A stretch of DNA of 64,000 nt from an uncultured Oscillospiraceae bacterium (GCA_910579965.1 CAJTWF010000008.1:1-64000); one strand, 5' to 3'. Shown: positions 33,029 to 41,615, counted from the stretch's first letter. Notes: generated by a model not told the origin, from the sequence alone. A program made the numbers and translations.

Positions 33029-34849
33029 TTATGCGCCCGCCTCAAACATCTCCGCCGCGGTCTCCCGGCGGCTCTGGTCCAGGGCGCTGCGGATGAGCTC
33101 CGCTGTCTGCCGCTCCCGCAGCCGGGCCGTCAGCAGGGGGGAGAACCGCCGGCCCTCCAGGCGGATGGCCTCCTGGACCGCCTCGTCAAAGCTCATCTCA
33201 ATGCCTGTATACAGCACGGCGGTACCGGTTACGTTCTCCAGCCAGTCCACCAGGGCCACCACGTCCACCATCTGCCGGCTGGCGCACTCCAGGCGGCGGT
33301 AGGCGCAGTCCCGGCTGCCGTCGTACCAGGCGTGGTGGCCCAGGGCGGCGTCCGCGTAGGGGCTGGTGGAGGGGCGGTCCGCCAGGAGCTTTGCTCCGGT
33401 GACCGGGTGGAGCCGGGACATCTCGTGCTCCTCCTCAAACCACTGGCGGCCGTTGTTGGCGTAGAGGCTGGTAAAGTTGATCTTGCCCACGTCGTGGAAC
33501 TGACCGGAGGCCAGGGCCAGACGCTGGATCTCCCGGAGCTTCTCCTGGGGATCGCTGATCTCCCGGACAGCGGGGATGTCGTCAAAAAAGCCGGGCTCCT
33601 CCCCGGCGATCTGCCGGCACAGAGCGGCGGCCGCCGCGCCCACGGCCTGGGAGTGGAGGTAGATCTCCGGGGCAAAGCGGAAAATCAGCTTTTGGAGAAA
33701 CAGGCCATAGGGGAGGCTGCGGCTGGTCTCCACGTAGGTGTAGGACAGCTGCCGCAGGTAGAGGAGCAGCGACTCGCTCTCCTGGCTGGGCGGGAAGCTC
33801 TCCGTGTAGCGCATCACCCGCCGGTACTGCTCCTCCACGGTCTCCTCCCGTCCGGCCAGCATCTCCGGATACTCCTGGAGGTACTGGCAGTAGAAGGCGG
33901 TCAGGGAGATGACCGCGTACATCCCCTCCACGGAGAAATCGGTCAGATCCGCGCTGTTGAGCAGGCGCTCGGTCTTGCTCAGCAGGCCCTCCATGCTGTC
34001 CAGGCCGCAGTAGTACTCAATGGCGTAGTAGTGGAAGGCGGGCCGGGCGGCCATGGCCCCCTCCGCCTGGGCGTGGAGATCGTAGACCACGTAGACCGAC
34101 TCCATGATGCTGGCCACATCCTGTGCCGTCATAGCGGTCTCCCGGCTGAAGGAGATGCTGGCGGTCATCAGCCGGTGGGTCTGCCGGACAAAGCGGTCCC
34201 AGGGGAGGGAGGGCTCCCTCTCCCGATAGGCGGGGTCCTGCATGATTTGCAGGGCGTTTTTGATGAGCCGCACCCGCTCGCTGGTCACGCGGAACTGACC
34301 CAGGGCCGTGTTTGCCAGGGAGCGGAGAATGTAGCCTCTGGTGTCCGGGTCCTGGATCTCATCGAAATATTTCAGGTAGGCCGCCGCCTCCACAAAGCAC
34401 AGGCGCATCTGGCTGGTATAGGGTGCGCTGACGGACAGGTCCAGGCCCACCAGCTTGCTGCACTGGGCATAGCGTCCGATGCCCAGGCTGTAGAGCTCCC
34501 GGATGATCCCGTCCCGGTCCCGCCGGTGGCGGGCCAGCCCCAGCAGGGACTGGTGGATCTGGCAGTAGAGGATGGCGTCCAGCTCGATCCGGCCCTGGAT
34601 GAGGGCGGCGGCGAACTGGCGCAGATCCTCCGTCTCCTGGGGCCCGGCCTCGGGCAGATTGTCCAGCACGGGGAACAGGTTTTCCCGCAGCAGGGCCATA
34701 TTCCGGGCCGCCAGCTGCTTCTGCCGCGCCCTGTCCCGGCGCAGGCGGTCCGTATAGTCCGCCAGCGTCCCCTCAGAGGGCTGCCGGCGGGGCGAGAGAG
34801 CGGCGATCTCCCGCAGGTTGGCGATATATTCCTCCTGGTACGGCTCCAT
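33029..34849 (-). CDS. HD-domain protein (degenerate HD-GYP) downstream of a hybrid kinase
   Basis: 606 residues. The N-terminal 400 are helical with no domain I recognise. The C-terminal part is a metal-dependent HD phosphohydrolase fold: EIYLHSQAV, the HD pair at residues 452-453 (GQFHDVGKINF), HPVTGAKLL and LGHHAWYDGS. The GYP motif expected after the HH pair in cyclic-di-GMP phosphodiesterases is missing. It starts 36 bases after the hybrid kinase stops, on the same strand, so it is the likely output or partner of that kinase. The activity could be nucleotide hydrolysis or regulatory; not determinable here. Confidence 0.8.
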   Translation of the reverse strand: MEPYQEEYIANLREIAALSPRRQPSEGTLADYTDRLRRDRARQKQLAARNMALLRENLFPVLDNLPEAGPQETEDLRQFAAALIQGRIELDAILYCQIHQSLLGLARHRRDRDGIIRELYSLGIGRYAQCSKLVGLDLSVSAPYTSQMRLCFVEAAAYLKYFDEIQDPDTRGYILRSLANTALGQFRVTSERVRLIKNALQIMQDPAYREREPSLPWDRFVRQTHRLMTASISFSRETAMTAQDVASIMESVYVVYDLHAQAEGAMAARPAFHYYAIEYYCGLDSMEGLLSKTERLLNSADLTDFSVEGMYAVISLTAFYCQYLQEYPEMLAGREETVEEQYRRVMRYTESFPPSQESESLLLYLRQLSYTYVETSRSLPYGLFLQKLIFRFAPEIYLHSQAVGAAAAALCRQIAGEEPGFFDDIPAVREISDPQEKLREIQRLALASGQFHDVGKINFTSLYANNGRQWFEEEHEMSRLHPVTGAKLLADRPSTSPYADAALGHHAWYDGSRDCAYRRLECASRQMVDVVALVDWLENVTGTAVLYTGIEMSFDEAVQEAIRLEGRRFSPLLTARLRERQTAELIRSALDQSRRETAAEMFEAGA

Positions 34850-34885
34850 GGCCGGTCTCGCCCCCTTTCCGTATGCAGGCAGGGC

Positions 34886-36571
34886 CTACGGCTTCAGCCG
34901 CCGTGAGAGAAGCTCCTGGATGTGGTCCAGGTCCACGGGCTTGGATACGTGCTCGTTCATGCCCGCCTCCCGGGACAGGCGCACGTCCTCCACAAAGGCG
35001 TTGGCCGTCATGGCCACGATCCACACGCTCTGGGCGTCCGGCCGGTCCATGGCCCGGATTCGCCGGGCGGCCTGGTAGCCGTCCATGACGGGCATCTGAA
35101 TGTCCATAAAGATCAGGTCATACCAGCCCGGCGGGGAGGCGGCGAATCGGTCCACGGCCTGCTGGCCGTCCCCGGCCGCCTCCACCTGTACGCCGGTCAT
35201 GCCCAAAAGCTCCATGGCGATCTCCTGGTTGAGCTCGTTGTCCTCCACCAGCAGCACCCGGAACCGGCTGTAGTCTCCGGCCCGGTCCCCCCGGGCCTCC
35301 GCCGCCCCCCGGCCGCCGTCCAGCAGACCGGAGAGGGTGGTGAGGAGCCGGCTCTTGAAGAGGGGACAGGGCACGAAGGCGCTGACGCCGGCCCGGCTGG
35401 CCCGGTACTCCAGCTGGGCCCAGTCCTCCTCGGATACCAGCACAATGGGGAAGTCGGGCCCCGCCAGCTGCCGCACGTGGGCGGCCACGTCCAGGGACTG
35501 CATGTCCGTCAGGTTCTGGCCCAGCAGCAGGGCGCATGGCATCCGGTCCTCCACCTGGGCCTCGGTGAGCCAGGTGACAGCCTCCAGACCGGAGGTGATG
35601 CGCACCGGGACCAGTCCCTCCTCCCGGAGGCAGTCCGAAGCCTGTCCGGCCAGGTCATCCAGAATCTCCGCCACCAGAACGGTCTGTCCGGCGGGGAGCG
35701 CCAGGGGCGGACGCCTCTGGGCGGAGACGGGCAGGGGCAGCTCCACCCGGAAGCAGCTGCCCTCGCCCTCCCGGCTCTCCACGGTGATCTGGCCGCCCAT
35801 GCCGTCCACCAGATTCTTGACGATGCTCATGCCCAGGCCCGTGCCCTCGATGCGGCTGACCTGGGAGGTGTGTACCCGCTCGAAGGGGAGGAAGATCCGC
35901 TCCAGAAATTCCGGGCTCATGCCCATGCCGTTGTCCTGACAGGCGAAGCGGAGCAGGGCGGTGCGCTCCCCCTGGGGGGAGGTCCGGACGGGGTCCTGAC
36001 GGAAGCTGACGGTGATGCGCCCGGCCTCCTGGGTGTACTTGACCGCGTTGTTGATGATGTTGACCAGGATCTGCCGCAGGCGGAGGGGGTCTCCCACCAG
36101 CCGCTCCTGGTCGATGCCGCGGATGTCCAGCCGCAGGTCCTGTCCCTTCTGGACCGCCTGGGGCCGCACGATAACGGCGATATCGTGGATCAGGTCAGCC
36201 AGGGAGAACTCCTCCTGGCTGAGGACCATGCGCCCGCTGTCGATGCGGGACATGTCCAGCACGTCGTTGACAAGGCTCATCAGGTGGGCGGAGGCAGTCT
36301 GAATTTTGCGCAGGCAGTCCTGGACCCGGGCCTTCTCGTCGATGTGGCTCAGGCCGATGGTGGTCAGCCCCACGATGGCGTTGACCGGAGTGCGGATGTC
36401 GTGGGACATATTGGACAGAAACCGGCTTTTGGCCTGGTTTGCCTCCTCCGCCGCACGGAGGGCGTCCTCCAGCGCGGCGGCCTTCTGCTCCAACTCCTGG
36501 CAGGCGGCGCTCAGTTCGGATTTTTCCATCTCCCCATCCCGTCCTGTCTGTTCGTAGTCATAAATTGCCAT
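34886..36571 (-). CDS. Cytosolic hybrid histidine kinase with two receiver domains
   Basis: 561 residues. A coiled coil (15-45) leads into HisKA with the phospho-His at H57 (NMSHDIRTPVNAIVG), then HATPase_c (NIINNAVKYT, DNGMGM, GTGLGMSIVKNLV). The first receiver (about 300-415) is degenerate, and the second has DNELNQEIA and the phospho-acceptor D490 in FMDIQMPVMDG. There is no membrane segment or sensor domain, so it is soluble and probably senses through a partner. ATG 36571 has no ribosome site; MEKSEL 14 codons later is the alternative start. The -10 lies only 10 bases before this ATG. Confidence 0.88.
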   Translation of the reverse strand: MAIYDYEQTGRDGEMEKSELSAACQELEQKAAALEDALRAAEEANQAKSRFLSNMSHDIRTPVNAIVGLTTIGLSHIDEKARVQDCLRKIQTASAHLMSLVNDVLDMSRIDSGRMVLSQEEFSLADLIHDIAVIVRPQAVQKGQDLRLDIRGIDQERLVGDPLRLRQILVNIINNAVKYTQEAGRITVSFRQDPVRTSPQGERTALLRFACQDNGMGMSPEFLERIFLPFERVHTSQVSRIEGTGLGMSIVKNLVDGMGGQITVESREGEGSCFRVELPLPVSAQRRPPLALPAGQTVLVAEILDDLAGQASDCLREEGLVPVRITSGLEAVTWLTEAQVEDRMPCALLLGQNLTDMQSLDVAAHVRQLAGPDFPIVLVSEEDWAQLEYRASRAGVSAFVPCPLFKSRLLTTLSGLLDGGRGAAEARGDRAGDYSRFRVLLVEDNELNQEIAMELLGMTGVQVEAAGDGQQAVDRFAASPPGWYDLIFMDIQMPVMDGYQAARRIRAMDRPDAQSVWIVAMTANAFVEDVRLSREAGMNEHVSKPVDLDHIQELLSRRLKP

Positions 36572-36581
36572 AGTATTATTT

Positions 36582-36590
36582 ATTATATCA
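36582..36590 (-). promoter_or_regulatory. Extended -10 promoter of the hybrid kinase
   Basis: Minus strand TGATATAAT: TATAAT (complement of 36582-36587) with the extended TG. No good -35. Transcription would begin about 3 bases before the ATG at 36571, giving an almost leaderless mRNA. The stretch from 36600 to 36778 holds nothing else I can identify. Confidence 0.55.
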
Positions 36591-36778
36591 CATGGCGGAG
36601 GAGAATGCTACTGAAAAATAGGAGGAGATCGGGGCAAGATGTCAGTACAGCTTATTTCCGCGCAGACCGTTACCCCCTCTTTACGCATTCAAATTCCTGA
36701 TATTCGTTAACATTGCAGTTGACGGTGGAGGAAAAATTGTGGTACAATAAAGTTTAACGATACCGTCCAGCCACACAA

Positions 36779-36997
36779 TTAATTTTTCTGTTTTGTATCG
36801 GGCGGATCCAACGATATGTCTGGGGACACATTCAAATAGAGCGGTAAACCTAGGCTTATCAAATTCTTGTGGATTAAGTATCGAACATACCCAGGCACAG
36901 TTCTCCCGCTTTCCAGTGCAAGCTTTTGCAACTGTTGGTGGGTTGCTGTTGGTACTGCCACTGAAATCTTTTTTCGTTTTATGCCTGACACACCCAT
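36779..36997 (-). CDS. Ribbon-helix-helix (CopG/Arc-like) small protein
   Basis: 72 residues. KRKKISVAVPTATHQQLQKL then ESGRTVPGYVRYLIHKNLIS is a strand-helix-helix pattern typical of RHH DNA-binding proteins in mobile elements. AGAGGTGATTACGG precedes the ATG at 36997. It is divergent from an XRE gene, with shared repeats in between. Its GC content is clearly lower than the neighbours, suggesting transfer. Confidence 0.7.
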   Translation of the reverse strand: MGVSGIKRKKISVAVPTATHQQLQKLALESGRTVPGYVRYLIHKNLISLGLPLYLNVSPDISLDPPDTKQKN

Positions 36998-37021
36998 CCG
37001 TAATCACCTCTGCAATCTATT

Positions 37022-37099
37022 ATAGTCCAATTCAGACTATTTGTAAATAGTCCATTTCGGAATCTCTATTATATTTTTGAGGTGACAAAAATGGACTAT
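37022..37099. promoter_or_regulatory. ATAGTCCA repeats between divergent RHH and XRE genes
   Basis: ATAGTCCAATTC (37022-37033) and ATAGTCCATTTC (37047-37058) are direct repeats 25 bases apart, and TGGACTAT (37092-37099), the inverse, overlaps the XRE start codon. Probably operators for one or both encoded regulators. A -10-like TATTAT is at 37067-37072. Confidence 0.5.
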
Positions 37100-37312
37100 G
37101 TTGATCGGTTAACCGCCCTGCGGGAAGATCGGGAAATCAAGCAGGAAACAATCGCTTCGATTTTAGGCTGCAAGCAATCTGCTGTTTCAAAATATGAGCA
37201 GCGCAGAAACAGATACGATATAACCGATATTATTCATCTTTGTGAGTTTTATCATGTATCGGCAGATTACATCTTAGGTCTGCCCAAGGGATTGCCATAT
37301 CCAGAAAGATAG
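37091..37312 (+). CDS. XRE-family helix-turn-helix regulator
   Basis: 73 residues from ATG 37091 (TGAGGTG 6 bases upstream; the GTG at 37082 lies inside that site). Nearly all HTH: RLTALREDREIKQETIASIL, GCKQSAVSKYEQRRNRY, then DIIHLCEFYHVSADYILGL, a common form in Clostridia. Low-GC like its divergent neighbour. Probably a small mobile-element regulator; the target is unknown. Confidence 0.85.
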   Translation: MDYVDRLTALREDREIKQETIASILGCKQSAVSKYEQRRNRYDITDIIHLCEFYHVSADYILGLPKGLPYPER

Positions 37313-37397
37313 AAGGAATTTTTGCAAGAACTATCTACGCAGGGGCAAGCAATGCCCGCCCCTGCATTCAGTGAATTTTATGAATGGAGGTCCTGCC

Positions 37398-37892
37398 ATG
37401 TTCTATTTACAACCCCTCTCTCCCGCCGACGGCCGTGAGGTCTACGATATGCTCCAGCGCATCCCTCCGGAAAACGGCTTTGAGAACTCCGCCTACACCA
37501 TGGACTATGGCGACTTTCCCGCTTGGTTGGCAAAAAAAGCGGACATGGCGCGGGGCATCGGGCTGGAGGACTGGATGGTCCCCTCCTCCACCTTCTGGCT
37601 CATGGAGGACGGCGTCCCTGTAGGTCAGGGCAATATCCGCCACCGGCTCACCGACGCCCTCCGGGAGCGGGGCGGCCACATCGGCTACGCCGTGGCGGCG
37701 GACCAGCAGGGCCGGGGCTGCGGCAAGGCCCTGCTGCGCCTTCTGCTGGAGGAGGCCCGGCGCATGGGCATCACGGAGGAGCTTCTGGTGACTGTCTACC
37801 TGGGCAACGCCGCCTCCCGCCGGGTGGCGGAGGCCTGCGGCGGGGAGAAGCGCCGGGAGACGGCGGAGCGGGTGTACTACTGGTTCTCCTGA
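37398..37892 (+). CDS. GNAT-family N-acetyltransferase
   Basis: 164 residues from ATG 37398, preceded by TGGAGG. The acetyl-CoA loop QQGRGCGKALLRLLLEEA (motif A) is followed by VTVYLGNAASRRVAEACGG, the usual motif B arrangement. The N-terminal part (YDMLQRIPPENGFENSAY) resembles uncharacterised YjdJ-like acetyltransferases. The substrate is unknown. It is separated from mnmE by a dispersed hairpin repeat. Confidence 0.87.
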   Translation: MFYLQPLSPADGREVYDMLQRIPPENGFENSAYTMDYGDFPAWLAKKADMARGIGLEDWMVPSSTFWLMEDGVPVGQGNIRHRLTDALRERGGHIGYAVAADQQGRGCGKALLRLLLEEARRMGITEELLVTVYLGNAASRRVAEACGGEKRRETAERVYYWFS

Positions 37893-37910
37893 CCAGATGC
37901 TCTAAAGTTC

Positions 37911-37945
37911 TTTTTTGATTCTTTTTTCTTTCAAGAAAAAAGAAT
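37911..37945. repeat. Dispersed hairpin repeat, copy d
   Basis: AAAGTTCTTTTTTGATTC followed by TTTTTTCTTTCAAGAAAAAAG, the same core as at 18733 and, in the opposite orientation, at 28031 and 32083. It can fold as an A/T-rich hairpin between the GNAT gene and mnmE. Confidence 0.75.
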
Positions 37946-37976
37946 GATTACTCAAACACAAAAGGAGCCCCCGCCT

Positions 37977-39341
37977 ATGGACGCCATCGCCGCTGTCTCC
38001 ACCGGACACACCCTCTCTGCCGTGGGCATTCTCCGCATCTCCGGGGAGGGCTGCTTCCCCATCTGTGACCGGGTTTTCCGCCCTCTGAACGGGCGGCCCT
38101 TCTCGGACCAGCTCCCCCGGGAGATGGTCTTGGGCTCCCTCCTGGACCGCGATGGCCGGACCATTGACCAGGTGCTGGCCGTCCGCTTTCCCGGCCCCCG
38201 CAGCTACACCGGCGAGGACTGCGCGGAACTCCACTGTCACGGCTCCCCGGTGGTGCTGGACCAGGGGCTGCGCGCCCTCTTTGCCGCCGGAGCGCGGCAG
38301 GCGGGCCGGGGGGAGTTCACCAAGCGGGCGTTTCTGAACGGCTGTCTGGATCTGACCCAGGCGGAGGCGGTGATTGATCTCATTGAGTCGGAGACCGCCC
38401 AGGCCGCCCACAATGCGGTGGAACAGCTGGGGGGCGCTCTCCGGCGGCGTGTTGAGCCCATCTATGAGCGCCTGCTGGATATGGCCAGCCAGTTCTACGC
38501 CGTGGTGGACTACCCGGACGAGGACATTGAGGATATGGACCGGGCGGACCTCTTGCGCACTCTGGCGGAGGCGGAGGCGGCCCTGCGGGCCCTGCTGTCC
38601 ACCGCGGACCGGGGCCAGATCCTCCGCCAGGGCGCGCCCACGGCTATCCTGGGCCGGCCCAACGTGGGCAAGAGCTCCCTGCTCAACGCCCTGCTGGGCT
38701 GTGAGCGGGCCATTGTCACCGACGTGGCCGGCACCACCCGGGACACGGTGGAGGAGAAAGCGGTGGTGGGCGGCGTACTGCTGCGCCTGATCGACACCGC
38801 CGGCATCCGGGACGCCCATGACGCGGTGGAGCGGCTGGGGGTGGAACGGTCCCGGCAGGCGGCGGCGGGGGCGGCGCTGGCCCTGCTGGTGCTGGACGGG
38901 TCCCAGCCCCTGACGGAGGAGGACCGGGCCGCCCTGGAGGCCGCCCGGCAGGCGGACCGGATGGTGGCGCTGCTCAACAAGAGCGATCTGCCCCAGGTTC
39001 TGGATCCCAAAGCCCTGGCGGCGGAGCTGGGGCGGGTGATTCCGGTGTCCGCCAGGAGCGGCGCGGGGCTGGAGGAGCTGGCGGCGGCGGTGGCGGACCT
39101 GTTTCCGGCGGGAGAGGCTCCGGCGGGGCATATCCTCACCAACGCCCGCCAGACAGAGGCGGCGGGCCGGGCGGCCCAGGCCCTGGCGGAAGCCCGACGG
39201 GCTCTGTCGGAGGGCTTCACGCCGGACGCGGTGCTCTCGGATACGGAGCGGGCCGTGAACGCCCTGGGGGAGCTCACCGGCCGCACGCTGCGGGAGGACC
39301 TGACCGCCCGGATCTTTGAGCGGTTCTGCGTGGGAAAATAG
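37977..39341 (+). CDS. mnmE: tRNA uridine-5-carboxymethylaminomethyl GTPase MnmE
   Basis: GTPase that with MnmG modifies U34 of certain tRNAs. 454 residues from ATG 37977, which follows AAGGAG; the upstream frame start at 37944 lies in the repeat and is rejected. The N-terminal folate-binding domain begins DAIAAVSTGHTLSAVGILR. The G domain shows GRPNVGKSSLLNALL, DVAGTTRDT, DTAGIR and NKSD. The C-terminus ends FCVGK, the catalytic Cys motif (CxGK). Usually mnmG lies downstream; here it is not adjacent. Confidence 0.97.
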   Translation: MDAIAAVSTGHTLSAVGILRISGEGCFPICDRVFRPLNGRPFSDQLPREMVLGSLLDRDGRTIDQVLAVRFPGPRSYTGEDCAELHCHGSPVVLDQGLRALFAAGARQAGRGEFTKRAFLNGCLDLTQAEAVIDLIESETAQAAHNAVEQLGGALRRRVEPIYERLLDMASQFYAVVDYPDEDIEDMDRADLLRTLAEAEAALRALLSTADRGQILRQGAPTAILGRPNVGKSSLLNALLGCERAIVTDVAGTTRDTVEEKAVVGGVLLRLIDTAGIRDAHDAVERLGVERSRQAAAGAALALLVLDGSQPLTEEDRAALEAARQADRMVALLNKSDLPQVLDPKALAAELGRVIPVSARSGAGLEELAAAVADLFPAGEAPAGHILTNARQTEAAGRAAQALAEARRALSEGFTPDAVLSDTERAVNALGELTGRTLREDLTARIFERFCVGK

Positions 39342-39463
39342 GCAAAAAGGGAGCGCTCCTTGCTGTGTGAACCGCCCCAGATTGTTTCCTGCGGGTTTGC
39401 GCCTACCGGCTCCTCTCCGGATGCCATCAACTCGGAGAGCTGCACCTTATCTTTGACATCTGA

Positions 39464-39623
39464 GAGCCTGTTTAAAATCTCCCCGCGCATGTCTTGGCGG
39501 CGTATTTTCCGCCCTGACTGCGTTAAAAATCCTTGCCATCCGTCAGGATGCCTGCGGATTTTTGCCTTGCAGGGCAAAAAATCCACTCACCAATCCATAC
39601 ACGTCGAGATATTAAACAGGCTC
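39464..39623. mobile_element. 160-bp MITE with terminal inverted repeats and TGA target duplication
   Basis: Ends are GAGCCTGTTTAAAATCTC (39464-39481) and its near-perfect inverse (39606-39623, one mismatch). Both sides are flanked by TGA (39461-39463 and 39624-39626), fitting the TNA target duplication of IS1031-like IS5-family elements, whose ends begin GAGCCT. No coding capacity. The 120 bases before it (39342-39460) hold no feature I recognise. Confidence 0.8.
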
Positions 39624-39653
39624 TGAGAGCCGCATAAAAATTTTCCACCTCTC

Positions 39654-39682
39654 TTGCGAAAACCGTCCCTTCCTGGTATAAT
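39654..39682 (+). promoter_or_regulatory. Promoter of the GRAM/PH-like gene
   Basis: TTGCGA (39654-39659), 17-base spacer, TATAAT (39677-39682). It lies 30 bases after the MITE. Confidence 0.78.
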
Positions 39683-39747
39683 TTTTGCGGTTCGGGCGGG
39701 ACCGCCTACCCGGCCGCAACATCTTTAAGAGAAAGGGACGAAAAACT

Positions 39748-40074
39748 GTGGAGCTTTTACAACTGCGGGAGAACGAGAAAACCGTGCTGGAGCTGTCCGG
39801 CGATCTGTGGGAGGGCCTGGGCCAGGGATCTGGAGTGTTCCAGATCACAGACCAGCGGTGCGCGTTCCGCTATAAGACGCTCTTGGGCGCGGCCAAGCAG
39901 AACGCCGTGGAGTTCGAGCTGTCCGACGTTGCCCAGATCAAAAAGTGCAACATAGGCCCTGGTTTTATCAAATTCATCCCCACAGGCATCAAGGTGACGC
40001 TGAAGGACGGGAAGAAGCACGTCTTTTCTGTCACCAAGCGTGAGAAGATGATGCAGGCTCTGGGCGGAAACTAA
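39748..40074 (+). CDS. Small GRAM/PH-like domain protein
   Basis: 108 residues from GTG 39748 with AAAGGGA upstream. The sequence looks all-beta with a C-terminal helix: ITDQRCAFRYKTLLGAAKQN, FELSDVAQIKKCN, GIKVTLKDGKKHVFSV, then REKMMQAL. This is the pattern of bacterial GRAM or PH domains. It is monocistronic, with its own promoter and terminator. No enzymatic motif; function unknown. Confidence 0.65.
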   Translation: MELLQLRENEKTVLELSGDLWEGLGQGSGVFQITDQRCAFRYKTLLGAAKQNAVEFELSDVAQIKKCNIGPGFIKFIPTGIKVTLKDGKKHVFSVTKREKMMQALGGN

Positions 40075-40093
40075 CAGCTTCCATATCGTCAAA

Positions 40094-40136
40094 CGGACGG
40101 ACCTGTTCCCCTCTGGAACAGGCCCGCCCGTTTTTT
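40094..40136 (+). terminator. Terminator of the GRAM/PH-like gene
   Basis: Stem 40094-40110 with 40115-40131 (one mismatch region) followed by TTTTTT. It sits 20 bases after the stop. Confidence 0.88.
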
Positions 40137-40152
40137 CGCGCTCTTCGGTGTC

Positions 40153-41604
40153 TCACACCCGTCTCCAGGACGCGCCCTCCTTGGTGTCCGTCACCTCCAC
40201 GCCCATGGCCCGCAGCTCCTCCCGGATACTGTCCGCCTGGGCGAAGTCCCTGGCTTTTTTCGCCTGGGCCCGGCGCAGCACCAGCTCGTCAATGGCCGGG
40301 TCCCCCTCGCCGGTGACCACGATACCCCCGGCGGAGGACGCGGCGGATTTGGCTTTGGCCTCCGCCTCCCGCCTGTCCGCCGCCTTCTCCAGCAGCGACA
40401 GGCCCAGCACCTGGTCAAAGTCCGCCAGCAGCGCCAGCTTGGTCTCGTCGTTGGCGCTCACCTTCAGCGCGTCGTACAGGGCCGTAACGCCCAGGGAGGT
40501 GTTCAGATCATTTCCCAGGGCCTTGCGGAACTTCTCCCGCTGGGCTGCAAAGACCTCCTGGTCCACCGGGCCCTCACCGGGGGTCAGGGCCGCGATCCGG
40601 GCGATGAGCTTTTGATAGGTTCCCTGGGCGTTGTCCAGGTTCTCCCAAGTAAACACAAGGTTCTTGCGGTAGTGGCTCTGGAGGCAGAACAGCCGGTAGG
40701 CCAGGGGATCGTACCCCCTCTCCTCCAGCAGGGAGACGGTGAGAAACTCCCCCTTGCTCTTGCTCATTTTTCCTGTGTTGGAGTTCAGGTGCAGCACGTG
40801 CATCCAGTAATTGCACCACTTGTGGCCCAGGTAGCTCTCGCTCTGGGCGATCTCGTTGGTGTGGTGGGGGAAGGCGTTGTCAATGCCGCCGCAGTGGATG
40901 TCCAGGTCCTCCCCCAGGTGCTTCATGGAGATGCCGGAGCACTCGATGTGCCAGCCCGGGTAGCCCACCCCCCAGGGGGAGTCCCATTTGAGGGCCTGAT
41001 CCTCAAATTTGGACTGGGTGAACCAGAGGACGAAGTCGTTCTTGCTGCGCTTGTTGGTATCCTCCTCTACGCCCTCCCGGACGCCCACGGCCAGGTCCTC
41101 CGCGTCGTAGTCATTGAAGATATAATACCGCTCCAGCCTGCTGGTGTCGAAGTACACGTTGCCTCCGGCCCGGTAGGCGTAGCCGGTGTCTATGAGCCGG
41201 GTGATGATCCTGATATACGCGTCTATGCAGCTGGTGGCCGGCTCCACCACGTCCGGGCGCTTGATGTTCAGCTTCCGGCAGTCGTCAAAGAAGGCGTCGG
41301 TGTAGAATCTGGCGATGTCCATGACGGACTTGTGCTCCCGCCGGGCCCCCTTGAGCATCTTGTCCTCGCCGGTGTCACCGTCGGAGGAGAGGTGGCCTAC
41401 GTCGGTGATGTTCATGACGCGCTTGACGTTGTATCCCTCATAGCGCAGGAACTTCTCCAGCACGTCCTCCATGAGATAGGTGCGCAGGTTGCCGATGTGG
41501 GCAAAATGGTACACCGTGGGGCCGCAGGTATACATCTTCACAATGTCCGGGTGGTTGGGGACAAACTCCTCCTTGCGGCGGGATGCGGAATTATACAGAT
41601 ACAT
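40153..41604 (-). CDS. cysS: Cysteinyl-tRNA synthetase
   Basis: Class I aminoacyl-tRNA synthetase charging tRNA-Cys, 483 residues. Zinc-site and HIGH-type motifs are MYTCGPTVYHFAHIGN near residue 25, GWHIECSGIS, HHTNEIAQSE and the KMSKSKG loop near residue 275. ATG 41604 follows AAGGAG inside the end of cysE, 11 bases before the cysE stop is cleared. Second gene of the Cys T-box operon, so enzyme levels should rise when tRNA-Cys is uncharged. Confidence 0.98.
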   Translation of the reverse strand: MYLYNSASRRKEEFVPNHPDIVKMYTCGPTVYHFAHIGNLRTYLMEDVLEKFLRYEGYNVKRVMNITDVGHLSSDGDTGEDKMLKGARREHKSVMDIARFYTDAFFDDCRKLNIKRPDVVEPATSCIDAYIRIITRLIDTGYAYRAGGNVYFDTSRLERYYIFNDYDAEDLAVGVREGVEEDTNKRSKNDFVLWFTQSKFEDQALKWDSPWGVGYPGWHIECSGISMKHLGEDLDIHCGGIDNAFPHHTNEIAQSESYLGHKWCNYWMHVLHLNSNTGKMSKSKGEFLTVSLLEERGYDPLAYRLFCLQSHYRKNLVFTWENLDNAQGTYQKLIARIAALTPGEGPVDQEVFAAQREKFRKALGNDLNTSLGVTALYDALKVSANDETKLALLADFDQVLGLSLLEKAADRREAEAKAKSAASSAGGIVVTGEGDPAIDELVLRRAQAKKARDFAQADSIREELRAMGVEVTDTKEGASWRRV

Positions 41605-41615
41605 GGCGGATCTCC

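Noticed and set aside
36681..37007. 108-codon alternative frame over the RHH gene
   Set aside because: The 72-residue frame has the ribosome site and a recognisable RHH pattern; the longer frame does not.
38510..39586. 358-codon minus-strand frame across mnmE and the MITE
   Set aside because: Antisense shadow of mnmE extended by chance through the MITE; Ser/Arg/Ala-rich with no domain.
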